DNA of 64,000 bases from Ancistrus triradiatus (Eukaryota > Chordata > Actinopteri > Siluriformes > Loricariidae): contig JAJAGP010000427.1 in assembly GCA_025084515.1 (NCBI GenBank), positions 120,001 to 184,000 on the forward strand, read 5' to 3'. Made by a program: the position numbers and the translations under genes. Under the pieces are notes generated by a model. That model did no database searches. It had not been told where the DNA came from and worked only from the letters and a program-made list of their open reading frames with translations. This document shows positions 21,601 to 32,999 of the stretch, piece after piece; the first letter of the stretch is position 1, and the number at the start of each line of letters is the position of its first letter.

Positions 21601-24400
21601 GATGTAATGTGGCTAAACCTAGGCTCCTTGTGCTTCATGCATGTTAGCTGGTGAGAAATGCATTAAAGTGGGACCTAATTTATAGACCCCCTGTGATTTA
21701 CACCCATTTTGAGGAATACACATCCTGCACTTTTCTCCTTCCGTGCCTGATTGTTGTTAGTAATCATGACTTGGTGGTTATGGCTCTTCTGTTAGATTTG
21801 CCTCAAGTTTGTTCATGCATTTCATTCGACAACCCATGACTGATGCCCTGGGACATTCTCTGTTGTGTTACCTATCTCTCTAGCTGTTGACTTCAAAGGG
21901 CTTTGACCTACTGATGACTTTGTTGCAGTGCAAACGTTGTGTTTGTCTTCATGGCGTTGGGTACTTTTCCATATCTACATTATTCATCCCGCTGAAGAAA
22001 AAAAGTGCTCTCGCCCTGGCATTTTCTTGTATTTGCTGAGCTGTTGACTTAGCGATACTCAGGACTGGATGTGTTCGCTTTGCGCCTTTGGTATACGTGA
22101 CAGATGCTCTGTTCTTCATGGTTGTTTCTCGTACACCGGCCCGAATTCCTTTGTGTCCTGATCCCTCCTTGACAGCCTGCTTTCATGCCCGTGGTTGACT
22201 TTTGTTTGTCCTTGTACAAATGTCCCTCTCCACGTTTGCGCCACGCCTCAGCGCTATCTCTCCTGACCCTACCTTTCACCTCTCTGTTTGTCCACCTTTG
22301 TATGTGTGGGATCATTTAGCCGCCAAGCACGTGTGGAGATAGCACGCTGTTTGGAGGTTGTGTGATCTGTTTGGGGAAATTAGCCATTTTAATCTCGAAA
22401 GCAGGCCAAAGAACACACCGGGATGTTCTGATAGTGAGAACAACCACTCATCAGTGGGGCCAGGCAGCCCAAAAATGCCCCAAAACTGCTTTATTGAAAC
22501 GAACACAGCTTTGTTGAATGAGAAGAAAGATTTCATCCGCCATCCAGTGGCGGTTCTAGGCCATTTGAAGTGGTGGGATGAGTGGCTATGTTAGAGGGGC
22601 TAATTACTTTCTACCTAAATATGCATTGCAGGCATTAAGAGGATTAATTAATTAACTCACTCCTCATTTAGCGTGGCCAAGCTTGTTGTCATAGGCATAC
22701 TTCTTCCCCCAGAACCGCCACTTCCACCATCAGCTTTCTTACTGATTACGAATTAGCTCATAAATCGAGAAGAACTCCTCTCATGCCTTCAGTATCGCCT
22801 ATCGAAAATATTACACCGCTTACGCGATCGTCTGGCACCCGCTGTGTAAATATTCCCGCTCTCTTTCCCACATAATGTAAACTTATATCTGCACTGTGGT
22901 CTTTTCCCTGCTTCACTGACCAGAGCCGTGTGGTTTTGCATCATTTCAAGAAAACCTGGGTTTACACATTAAAAAAGGATGGAACAGCTGAATACGCTGC
23001 AGTTCTGCCCATAATATCTTCCATTCACGTTCATTTTATGTAGGTTTTAAACATGCCATTAACCAATTTAATCCAATTTTCCCCAGTTGTGGAGCACTTG
23101 ACTAGAACAGATTAGGTCTAATATTAAACATATGGTGTGCGCATTGCTGCAGAAACACCAAAGCCAGTGTTTAAGGAGCTAGAATAATGCCCGTTTTGCG
23201 TCTCATACCCGAGTAAACATTGTCAGTTATTCCCACGAACAGGGTAATTGATAGCAGGGGAAGCAGGCAGCAAATTAAATGTCAGGATTGATTACAACAC
23301 TGATGCCTTATCATTTGTTAATAAGCAATTACTCCCATCTGTTAATTAATCTGGGTCTTAATGAAAGTTCCATGGAGGGTAGGGTGGTTAGGGTCGCTTA
23401 ATTCAAACGATCAGACTTGGTTTTCTCGAATTTGTTTGCTTCTCTTTTAGAGAAAACACAGAAGTTGTTGAATATTAGCTTAACATTCTGGTAAGTAAGC
23501 TCTCACTCTTTCTCTCTCTCTCTCACCCATCATTTAGGATCATGTTGATGAATAGGTCCATCAGGAGCTCCTTTGGCCTAAGGGCTTAGCAGACACTGGC
23601 TCTGCTCTCCACTACCCTGAATGATGGCGTGTGTCAGGCTTGTTTACGTTACTAATTACAATGATATTTTCACACTGGAAATGCGTATTTGTCTCACAGC
23701 GGTGCTATTCACCATCCTTTCACAGAACTTAATCACATTCACTGTCGGAGGCGTGCACTGACTGCTAGCTTCCGAGGCTAACAATGGAGCATAATACTTC
23801 ATGTCTGCCTAATATACCTCAGAGGAATGTGTACATTAGACTATTTTTCTATATATCATCATCTCCTTCACGTTTTATACATGCCTTCATGTTTCCAGGT
23901 CCGGAGCTGCTTTGTTCCATTGGTACCTGTAGTCTGATAATTGTCCGGTCAGAAGGGAATGCAGATTAGTTTACAGGTGCTCCCCATTTGATGATGGTCT
24001 GGTGGACTAATTTCGCCTTTTTGATTACATAAATAGACATTCTTCAGAAAGCGTACTCTAAATTTTGAATTTGCAAGCGATATGCCATTGTTGGCAGAAA
24101 GTCACACAGCCATTGTTCAGCAGTCACATTACGTTTGTCCTAGATATGTTTGAGCTCGTTATGTTTGTCCTTGGAGCCTCAATTATTTATTTGCTCCTTT
24201 TGTCTGGTGCTCATTCTGTTATATGCATATGTGGTTTGAGTGGGCACATTATTAAATTATTATACATTATTATTAAACTGTCGCCAATTAGACAGCATCA
24301 AATGTTAGTTAGATTCAACTGCTTGTTAATTCCTTTCAAGAAAACTGAAAGTGGTGCGATTTAGGGCAAATGTCTTAGGCCAACATTACATTAGATATAT
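21601..24400. other. Repeat-poor intron, candidate conserved non-coding sequence
   Basis: This is one of the longest stretches here without recognised transposons. 23220-23370 is rich in homeodomain-like words (GGTAATTGATAG, CAGCAAATTAAATGTC, GTTAATAAGCAATTACTCCC and GTTAATTAATCTGGGTCTTA). A short (TC)n lies near 23505-23524. A MITE-terminus scrap (TTTACAGGTGCTCCCCATTT) starts at 23970. Confidence 0.4.
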
Positions 24401-24402
24401 CA

Positions 24403-25100
24403 GCCTCTGATTGTGCAAGTTCTCCTACTTAGAAAGATGAGAGAGGTCTGTAATTTTCATCATAGGTACACTTCAACTATGAGAGACAAAATGAGAAAAT
24501 AAATCAAGGAAATCACATTGTAGGATTTTTAAAGAATTTAAATGTAAATCATGGTGGAAAATAAGTATTTGGTCACCCACAAACAAGCAAGATTTCTTGC
24601 TCTCACAGACCTGTAACTTCTTCTTTAAGAAGCTCTTCTGTCCTCCACTCGTTACCTGTATTAATGGCACCTGTTTGACCTCGTTATCTGTATAAAAGAC
24701 ACCTGTCCACAGCCTCAAACAGTCAGACTCCAAACTCAACCATGGCCAAGACCAAAGAGCTGTCGAAGGACACCAGGAAGGCTGGGAAGAGTGAATCTAC
24801 AATAGGCAAGCAGGTTGGTGTGAATAAATGAACTGTGGGGGCAATTGGAAGACATACAAGACTACTGATAATCTCCCTTGATCTGGGGCCCCACGCAAGA
24901 TCTCATCCCATGGGGTCAGAATGATCATGAGAACGGTGAGCAAAAATCCCACAACTACACGGAGGGACCTGATGAATGATCTGCAGAGAGCTGGGACCAA
25001 AGTAACAAGGCTACCATCAGTAACACACTACGCCGAGAGGGACTGACGTGTCCAGGCGTGTCCCCCTGCTTAGGCCAGTACATGTCTGAAGTTTGCCAGT
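24403..25100 (+). mobile_element. Tc1 family A, 5' half only
   Basis: Starts inside the TIR (CAGCCTCTGATTGTGCAAGT), continues through the 5' untranslated region (AAAGACACCTGTCCACAGCC) and ends at GTCTGAAGTTTGCCAG in the catalytic-domain region. There it joins family C sequence directly. The outermost TIR bases are missing. It is the best-preserved DNA-binding-domain copy in the window. Confidence 0.88.
24742..25100 (+). pseudogene. Tc1 family A transposase N-terminal remnant
   Basis: Start ATG at 24742, then MAKTKELSKDTRKAGKSEST and IGKQVGVNK, where a TGA stop interrupts HTH1. Nine or so codons are deleted after RK compared with the 47 kb copy (NIVDLHQAGKSE). Later segments (GTKVTRLPSVTHYAERD) remain, with small deletions. 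It cannot encode a working enzyme. Confidence 0.85.
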
Positions 25101-25328
25101 TTCGAAGAAGCTTGATCGGGAATGGTCTTTTTTGGAAGGGTAGCAGCCAAGAAACAACTTTTTTGGAAGTGGAACAGGGTGAAAAGGCAAAGATTATGGT
25201 AAAGCTCACAAAGAGGAAAAGAGTATTATGGAGTGACAAATCCACGTTTGAATTTTTTGGGTCCAATCGTCAACAATGTTATATTAAACAACAAATCTAA
25301 TGGTGGGCTAAGACTTTTGCACAGTACA
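25101..25328 (-). mobile_element. Family C element, one half, fused to family A
   Basis: TCGAAGAAGCTTGATCGGGA and GGAAGGGTAGCAGCCAAGAA, followed by GTGGAACAGGGTGAAAAGGC, match 58040-58130. The terminus GACTTTTGCACAGTACAG is followed by TA. The forward frame still reads LWSDKSTFEFFGSNRQQ, a Tc1 transposase motif around the first catalytic Asp, so family C is a Tc1 derivative. Confidence 0.8.
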
Positions 25329-27227
25329 GTATCTGAATGTAAAGTAGGACTTTATGCTGGTAGATTATGATCTTCTTACAGGATCTTTCTCTTCTCGATC
25401 AGAAGAGCTAATGGTAATGGCATCCCAGCTCACAGACAAAGTAACACAAGCTACATACCGAGTGAATGACTGAGAGACTCTTCCCAAGCAAAGTGTTTAA
25501 CCTGGACGTGAATAAAAGCTGCAAGTAGCAGTGATCAAACAGAGATGTCTGTTCCGAAGGGACTAAAGCGTTACACAACGGTAATGGAATATCAGCCTGA
25601 TTTGAGGGCCAGAATCACCAGGAATACCATACATCCATCTTGGAGATTGGCTGCTGGACTAAAAAGTATTGAAGTACAAATATTTCACGACTTCCTCCAA
25701 GCTGAACGTCTACGTCTTTGTTAGAGCAGCGTCCCCGGTGCCTCGTAATGTGTCTGTCTCTGAGACTTTTAGTGTTATTGTTCAGATTTGTACTGTTACT
25801 CTAAAGATGACTATATAAAATATGGCACTGAATGAAGAATCTGAGAGAAAAAAACAAAAAAAAAAACAATGACAGCATTATGTTGAAAAGTGTTGAAGTG
25901 TTGAATTTCTCTTTTTACTGGAAAGAAGTTTTGGCTCGAATGAAGTGCTCTCAGCTGCAATGGAAGAGAGTGGAGAGCTATTTCTGAGTCACGTCTGCTG
26001 TCCTTTCAGCTCTCTTCGGTGTAACCCATCTCTGTAAATCTGTCATCTTCCTCCAACTATGACACCACGTGCTTTTTTGAATTCGCTATTTAAAGACGGG
26101 CCACGAATCCACCTCGAAATGGGGTGATATCATATGTACATTAGGAGATGCTGACATTAATAAGCAAGTTCCTATTTCTGGTGGAAATCTAACCGGCCTT
26201 TTGTTGCAAAACTATTCAAGTTATTAAAATTGTTCTTTCTGTAAGCGAGAACAAGTGCTTGGTGGTACCACCTACTTAGCAGTCTTGTGTTTGCTAATAG
26301 GATCACAAGATACAAGAATCTTTCTCTCTCACACACACCCCTGTGTTATCAGGAGAGACAGGATGTATGAACTGTATGAGAAAGGATGAGGTTTGAGAAC
26401 TCTTTCAATTCCGTGCACTTTAGCTCTTTGTCTCGGCGGCAATTTTCAAGCCCTCAGTCCTCCGGCCTTGACAAGTTGTCTAATGCTCAATTACTTTCTC
26501 ACGCCACTCTGTGAAGTGGCGTGACACAGCCGTCTCAGAAACAGGAACCAGTTCCTCGTACCTTCGTGGCCACCGGATTCAATACAGCATCTGTGCGATA
26601 AGCTGTGACTGTCACCTCAGGTGACCGACACGTTGATAGGGAGATCCAGCAGATATTTCTTATCGGCTTTGTTCCATTCTCTAAAAACCAGGTGGACAAC
26701 TTCAGTCAGATCCACAGACTTTAAATACACAATGCGTCATGGGACGTGATAAGCCAATGACACCTTGTCCTTGATAAGACTGAGATATGATTTGGAAAGG
26801 TATTGTGCTGTGAAATCTGTTTTCACGAACTGGAGGTCAGGGTGATCTTTTGGCGTGGTACCCACTGTGAGTTGTGATGAATCACTGAAGGTCTCAGAGG
26901 CACCTATGAAGTGGATTTCAATACGTTTCCTGAAAACTTCAGTTACGCTTCCACTGACCTTAATAGCAGTGCCAATCCTCTCATCTAAGGATGTGGTCCT
27001 GAGAGTCCCTGTCAGTTTTAGTCCAATGATACCCGCACTGTGGAGACCAGAGGGTCTTGGATTTAAAACCCCAAGTCTGCCAAGTTGTTATGGTTGGTTC
27101 CGCCTGACCCAAGACAGAGAAACTGTCATGCATTTACAGTACAGTAAGTCTTAAGGCATTCTTCATTTTATATTCTGCTTATTCTTCAACGTTTTAGTAA
27201 TCACTGCACTTTTGTTTTCTAGAAGTT
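25329..27227. other. Unique intronic sequence
   Basis: A short poly-A tract lies near 25850-25868. No repeat family or exon is recognised. 26400-26640 has moderately GC-rich stretches without motif support. Confidence 0.4.
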
Positions 27228-27745
27228 GTGAGTGTAGTAGTCCATCTGTTTCTCTACATACTTTACCATACTTTACTTTGTTCGTCCCCTTTACTCTGTT
27301 CTTAATGGTCAGGACCTCCACATGACCACCACAGATCATGTACTATCTGGGTGATGGATCATTCTTAGCATGTCAGTGACCAAAAATGTCCAGCCACCAG
27401 CATCCTCTAGGCAGCATCCTGTGAGTACTGATGAAAGATTAGAGGATGACTAACACAAACTGTGCAACAACAGATGACCTATCGTCTCGGACTTTACATC
27501 TACAAGGTGGAGCAATAAGGTGAATGTCTCTAATAATGTGGACAGTGAGTGACCAGTGATTGAAAGCTCCAGCAGCACTGCTGTGTCTGATCCAATGGTA
27601 TGAGCTCGACAAATATTAACACACCACCACCACATGTCATTGCAGGGCTGAGAATGATCCACCACCCAAATAGTACCTGATCTGTGGTGGTTCTGTGGGG
27701 GTCCTGACCATTAGAGAACAGAGTAAAGGGTGCTAACAGAGTATG
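27228..27745. mobile_element. Large-palindrome element P, near-complete middle
   Basis: CCCTTTACTCTGTTCTTAAT, then GGTCAGGACCTCCACA and GACCACCACAGATCA, from 27287 are repeated in inverse at 27650-27730 (TGATCTGTGGTGGTTCTGTG, GGGGTCCTGACCATTAGAGA, ACAGAGTAAAGGG). The loop holds CAGCAGCACTGCTGTGTCTG and GACTTTACATCTACAAGGTG. This is the central part of a well-known teleost palindromic non-autonomous repeat. It encodes no protein. Confidence 0.85.
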
Positions 27746-27900
27746 AACTACAACGTGTAGTGACCACTCAAACTTTAATAAAGAATAAACAGAATATAAA
27801 TTGAAAAATATAGAACGTCTAAAATTTTTTACACAGTACTGTACCTGACAAAAGTTGGCTGATAGCCCCCTGTCGCAAGGAAGTTGCTGCTAAACAGCAC

Positions 27901-28082
27901 TCTGGTGGCACAGCGGTCTGTCATAAGGTTAAGGTATTGAACTGACCAGAAGGTGCAGGGTTCAAGCCCCAGCTACCACTGTTGGGACCTTGAGTAAGGC
28001 CATTAATCCACAATTGTAGACTGTTTCAATTGCAGTCATTGTGAATAAGAGCAGCTGCCATTGACTAAATGTATATGTAAAG
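27901..28082 (+). mobile_element. SINE family S, old diverged copy
   Basis: AAGGTTAAGGTATTGAACTG, GACCAGAAGGTGCAGGGTTC (B box GGTTCAAGCCC), ACCACTGTTGGGACCTTGAG and the AAATGTATATGTAA tail follow the family order. The head TGGTGGCACAGCGG is diverged. Confidence 0.75.
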
Positions 28083-28085
28083 TGT

Positions 28086-28270
28086 AAGTGTTGTCTAATA
28101 TACTAGTCCATCGCCGCAGGGACCTGGGTTCGAGTATCACAGGTGCTTTCTGGCCAGGTCTGATGTGTGTCTGTCAGAGAGGAGGCCAGTCAGGCATGTC
28201 TTCTCTGGGTATAGGCACCAGAGCTCCACGACCCTGACCAGGAAAAAGCAGAGTTACTGTACAAATGGGT
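28086..28270 (+). repeat. Possible second-type SINE scrap
   Basis: GACCTGGGTTCGAGTATCAC is a B-box-like motif followed by a GGTGCTTTCTGGCCAGGTC stretch reminiscent of another fish tRNA SINE. The A box is absent and the 3' end cannot be placed. Confidence 0.3.
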
Positions 28271-29192
28271 GGGGGGTGCTTCATCCACCTCATACAATTT
28301 CTAAATTTAAATTAGGACCGTGTGTTTCAGTTATCGGATGTTCCCTCAGGCCAGTACAAATTCGCTTTAAGAAATTAAAGTGTATTGATTTCCAGAAACA
28401 CACAGCACAGATTACTATAATAAAGCAAGACCACTGAATAACCAGAGCTGCTCCAGGATCTGTAGGACATACTTGATCTTCTGCAGGTCATTTTATATGC
28501 AATGTTACCTATCTGCAAAAACTGTTGTAAGTGTGTGAGCAATAACACGGGACCTTGTCAGCTATACCACAAATAGTGGCGTCGTTCCACGGTGCGAGTC
28601 AACGAACCGTGTCAAAATCATGCACTGCTAAGATTAACTAATGACAACCAGATGGATAAACAAGTGAATTACAAATGTCATTTTGTCTTAAACACACTGC
28701 GTGTCAACAAGGTAAAGATACACATCGGGCTGAGTCACTTCAGACAAACATTTAAAGTAAGTGGGGAGAAAAAGAAAAAGTTTTTTCAAGCTCTTGCTCA
28801 AAGGATCCGGTAATGACAAGAGATTGTTTATGTTTAATTTTTTGTATATATTTTGTTAGGAGAATGTTATTAGACTCGAGATGTACGAGCTTGTCATTAT
28901 GACCTTGTTTACACTCTGGTCTTTTCATGCCTCTTGTATCTGGATTATATCCGAATAACATTTTAATCACATGAATTATGATCCCGGTTATACTCACTAT
29001 TCTAATGTGTCTCCAGTCAGCCAGATTGAAATCCGATGTCTGTAATATGTAAATCATCTCATTCTGGACCACCCACTTCCTGTACTGCTTGGAGGTTTTA
29101 TTTGCAAAACATGGATGCTAATCAATCAAAACGTCATCATTTTAAATATTCTCTTTAAATCAGTTTAAACTAAGAGGAAGGGCCAATTCGTA
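28271..29192. other. Intron with a faint MITE trace
   Basis: 28900-29050 (TTGTTTACACTCTGGTCTTT, ...GTATCTGGATTATATCCGAA) looks like the end of a fish MITE but no partner end was found. The rest is unrecognised. Confidence 0.3.
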
Positions 29193-30003
29193 CAGTACTG
29201 AGCAAAAGTCTAAGGCCACCATTAGATTAGATACCATTGTATTAGCAATAGGTCTACATAATCTTACAACAGCTACCCAATAACGGGGTAGTTCACGTGT
29301 AACTGCTTTATAATCCACATAAACGTAAAGCTTGTAGTACAATTCCACCTTCAAATGTGGCTTCAAGCTTGTTCGCTATAGGATGTGCAAAAGTCTTAGG
29401 CCACCATTGAATTAGATATACAATTGTTTGAGCAATAGGTCTATATATTCTTATTTTTCATTATTTTCAAAACAGCTACCCAATAACAGGGTAGTCCGTA
29501 TGAAACTGCTTTATAATCTACATAAACAGGAAGCTTGTAGTACAATTCCAACTTCAAATGTTGGCTCATGACTTGTTAGTTATAGGACTGTGCAAAAGTC
29601 TTAGGCCACCATTAGATTTGCTGTTTTAGCAATGATAACATATTGTCGAACTCGTTACACCATAATCCTCTTTTCCGCTGATCTTCATCCCAGTTTGAGC
29701 TTCAGAATGTCGCAGTGTTTTCACCCTGTTCCCCTTCTGAAAGTTTGACTGGTACCCTTTCAAAGACGACTATTGCTGATCAAGGGTCAGCTGGTCATCT
29801 TGATGCAACTTCCACATGCTGTTATTGCTCAAGTGTAAGGGCAGCCGATAGAAGCTGCTTTTTCCTGATTTGTTTTATTTCTGTTTTTAATACCACATAA
29901 AAATGTCCTGTATTTTCTGGTTGTATTCTAATAAAGAGACTGAGAAATAATTATATATGGTCATTATACCTTATATCTAATGGTGGTCCAATACTTTTGC
30001 ACA
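29193..30003. mobile_element. Family C element with tandemly repeated left end
   Basis: A terminus follows TA at 29191-29192 (CAGTACTGAGCAAAAGTCTA). The same terminus recurs at about 29383 (TGTGCAAAAGTCTTAGGCCA) and 29586 (TGTGCAAAAGTCTTAGGCCA), so a unit of about 190-204 bp is tandemly arrayed (CAATAGGTCTA, AACAGCTACCCAATAAC, CTGCTTTATAATC, AAGCTTGTAGTACAATTCCA). The standard core then follows to the inverse terminus TGGTCCAATACTTTTGCACA. No intact transposase is present. Confidence 0.75.
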
Positions 30004-31242
30004 TTAGCCTTACATGCCTGCTTAAACACGCAAATGCTTTCTTAAATTTGCCGACTTGTTTCTCTGGTACATGGCGGCGAATATAGTGATTTTAGGGATG
30101 ATCTCAGAAGCCACATTCAACATTTTTCTTACATCACTCTTTTGTATTCTCTTCTTACTTGCCACCGGATGAGCTTCCACTCCTCTTCCACTTCTCGCCT
30201 ATTGAGCTCCCGGACCCGAGTCCTTCTAATTCGGCTTTATCAGCTCCGTAATTTAGTCTGCACAGCTTGGGTTTCTGTCAGGCACCACCGGCTCATTGTC
30301 CCACGCAGCTGTAGTTTAGATAAACCCTCAGACGGAACAAAGTCCACTCTGACCTCTACAGACCCGATCGCACTTGTTTCCCCCCCAAAACTAATTTCTG
30401 CCGCTTTGGACGTCCAGGAGGAATTGAGTGGGTGGGGTAGAGAGAGAGAAAAATGGACAGCAGGAACAGACAGGAGAGGAAAGAGGATTTCTATGCCTGG
30501 TTCCATGCTGACTCAAGCACTTTGTCCCGTGTCTTAATATTTTTGTCCTCTCCTAGGTTCATTCCAGCAGGTCCAGAAGGGATTACGTTCTCTCTATAAG
30601 TTGTGATCATGTGTGGAAGTATGTGCTCATAGGTGGAGTATTGGTGTGAAGTGCTGACCTTAGTTTCCCATTTGGGCATCACATTTCAGCCCTAATTTAT
30701 CGGGACCTGTTATTATGAGCTCCGTCAGTCCCGCACGACTTCCTCGCATTATGTGACGAACAAGCGAAGGAAGCCGAGCGAAGACTGAAAGGTTGCATGG
30801 AGGTGAGGCCTGCAAACAAATGTGCACTAAAGGCTCCATTTTTCCCCCCCTCTGTCATCCTTCAGCTTGATGAGCACTCGAAGATGTAAATCCAAAATCC
30901 CACTGTCCATCAAGCTGCGCCCATCAAAAGCGCTCTGAAAAGAGAGACGGGACGCACAAGTGCTTCAGCGAGGGCCCCGGCTCAAGTGGCCAGCCAGGTT
31001 TGGGATGCTCGTCCTCGGTTCCCAGGGTGATGGGAGCCCTCGCGCACGCACGCGCACACACGCGGATTAACTTTTCACATGGCTGGGGGTCCCTGCCTGA
31101 AAAGACCTGACAACCAAACAGCTTTATTAAAAAACAGACAGAAGAAGTAGAGGGGTGGGAGGAGAGAGGGAATTCTTCACATGATGGCTCTGAGAGAGGA
31201 TTTTCGGTAGTGTCCCTAAGCTTTCTTTCCTTGTTGAATTGT
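30004..31242. other. Unique intronic sequence
   Basis: 31035-31065 has an alternating CGCACGCACGCGCACACACG tract that could adopt Z-DNA. Short open frames around 30142-30537 are unsupported. Confidence 0.4.
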
Positions 31243-31246
31243 GTTC

Positions 31247-31265
31247 TTTTTTTTTTTTTTTTTTT
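31247..31265 (+). repeat. Poly-T tract (19 T)
   Basis: An uninterrupted run of T. It is not preceded by a recognisable retroelement. Confidence 0.95.
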
Positions 31266-31449
31266 GTAGGACCCACTTTTGAATTGAAGAAACATTGTCT
31301 ACCTAAACTCTTCTTAATTTTTTGGACAGTTTGGAACGATTCTACAAGTGTTAGTCTTTCACAATTTCATTCATTTATCATGTGAGGCACCTGTAGTTAT
31401 GGGCTGCGTTCAAAATGAGCCCCTAATCACTATTCCCTTCATTCTAGAT

Positions 31450-31588
31450 ACTCTATACACTCACTAATCACTTTATTAGGTACACCTCCTTGTTTTGGCT
31501 CATTGTCCATTTTATCAGTTCTACTTACCATATAGAAGCACTTTGTAGTTCTACAGTTACAGACTGTAGTCCATCTGAGGGCATTAAA
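31450..31588. mobile_element. Element P, left-arm fragment
   Basis: TCACTTTATTAGGTACACCT, TTTTATCAGTTCTACTTACC and ATATAGAAGCACTTTGTAGT, then ACAGACTGTAGTCCATCTGA, belong to the outer arm of the same palindromic family as 27228-27745. There GTAGTCCATCTGTTTCTC is the overlapping junction. The fragment breaks off at 31588. Confidence 0.75.
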
Positions 31589-31695
31589 AATCAGAAGTGA
31601 TACAACAAAATACATAAGAAAAAAAAATAAATTAATAAATGAACAAAAAAAAACAAAATACATATAAGAAAAAAAACTAAATCTTCTAAATTAAC

Positions 31696-31727
<32 letters not shown>

Positions 31728-32176
31728 TCTATAATATATATACTATATCTATATATAATACTATACTCTCTAGCTATCTACCTCTCTCTATCTCTCTGTG
31801 TGTGTGTGTGTGTATCATATATATATACTATATATTTTTTTTTTTTTTGTACAATTTCTTTTATTTTTTTTGTTTCTTGCATTTTGTTGTCTCACTTCTG
31901 ATTAAAAAAAAAAAAAAATATATATATATCAATTATACGTATATATATATTCTTAATGCATTTTGTTGTATCAACTTCGATAGTCCCGGTAACTTGTGTG
32001 TGTGTGGTGTGTGTGGTGTGTGTGTGTATATATATATAGCAATATATATATATATATATATATAGATATATATATGTGTCTATATCTATCTATATATATA
32101 TATTATATATATCTATATATATATATATATATCTATACATATATCTATATATAGATATATATATATATAGATATAT
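31589..32176. repeat. Low-complexity poly-A/(TA)n/(CTAT)n block with an inverted repeat
   Basis: AATCAGAAGTGATACAACAA, then AATACATAAG (31589-31618), is inverted at 31875-31903 (CTTGCATTTTGTTGTCTCAC, TTCTGATT), and part recurs at 31955-31979. Between and after are poly-A, (TA)n, (CTAT)n and (GT)n tracts. No coding content. Confidence 0.85.
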
Positions 32177-32193
32177 GAATAAAGAAATAGATA

Positions 32194-32389
32194 GTGTGGT
32201 AGCCTAGTGGTTATGGTACAAGACTATGGACCAGAAGATTCATGGTTCAAATCCCACTTCTGCCAAGCCACCACTGGTGTGTCCTTGAAAAAGGACCTTA
32301 ACTCACAATTGCTGGGATTGTAACATTGTATCTGCTAAGATAAGTTGTACAGCGCTTTGGATAAGGGCTAAATGACATGGATGTAAAAT
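32194..32389 (+). mobile_element. SINE family S, full-length, diverged
   Basis: Head GTGTGGTAGCCTAGTGGTTA, B box GGTTCAAATCC, then TGTGTCCTTGAAAAAGGACC and tail GCGCTTTGGATAAGGGCTAA. It inserted at the edge of the TA-rich block and faces the next SINE, 34 bp away. Confidence 0.88.
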
Positions 32390-32423
32390 ATGCACATGAG
32401 GTGATAATGTTCCATAACTCCAG

Positions 32424-32602
32424 ACCTACATTTAGCAGATGCCCTTATTCAGGGCGACTTACAATTGGGAAAGTCTTACAATCCAAGCAATTGTGGGTTA
32501 AGAGTCTTGCTCAAGGACCCAACAGTGGCAGCTTGGCTTGGGATTTGAACCCTGAACCTTCTGGTCCAGAGTCCAGTACCTTAACCGCTAGACTACCGCT
32601 CT
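32424..32602 (-). mobile_element. SINE family S, full-length, reverse
   Basis: Tail first: CTACATTTAGCAGATGCCCT. Then CAATTGTGGGTTAAGAGTCT, GGATTTGAACCCTGAACC (inverse B box) and ACCGCTAGACTACC (inverse A box). It forms an inverted pair with 32194-32389. Confidence 0.9.
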
Positions 32603-32714
32603 TTCACCATACATGTGTAATTTGGTGGAGAGAACAGAGAGCAAATGAGCATCAGCAGACCGGAGTGAGTGATGGACAGTATTTCCACAGCAAAGCAGAT
32701 GGGTAACGTAAAGC

Positions 32715-32999
32715 CAAACCATGTAAACGTTCAAAAATGAAGTAGTATTTTCTATTGTATGCGGTACTGGACCAGGAGCCAGTGCAGTGTCTTTTAACTT
32801 TGGAGTTATATGTTCCCAAGAATGCTGTACATATTGGAGCTTCTTAATACTACTGGTAGAGAACCCAAATAGAACCAAATTGCAATAATCCAGTCTGGAT
32901 GCAATGAAGGCGTGGATAAAGGTTTCAACAAAAAAGTCATGGAGAGAGGGCTGCAGTCTACAGAGACAGTAGCTCATCTGCTGTTGCACGGTTTGTCTT
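32715..32999 (-). pseudogene. L2-type LINE ORF2 fragment (reverse transcriptase C-terminal side)
   Basis: The minus frame within 32588-32989 contains VETFIHAFIASRLDYCNLVL, then FGFSTSSIKKLQYVQH. This matches the HAF-x-SRLDYCN...LQ-x-VQN block found after the RT palm in L2/CR1-clade LINEs. Motifs that follow in the family are frameshifted, and the rest of the LINE is absent. Confidence 0.75.
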
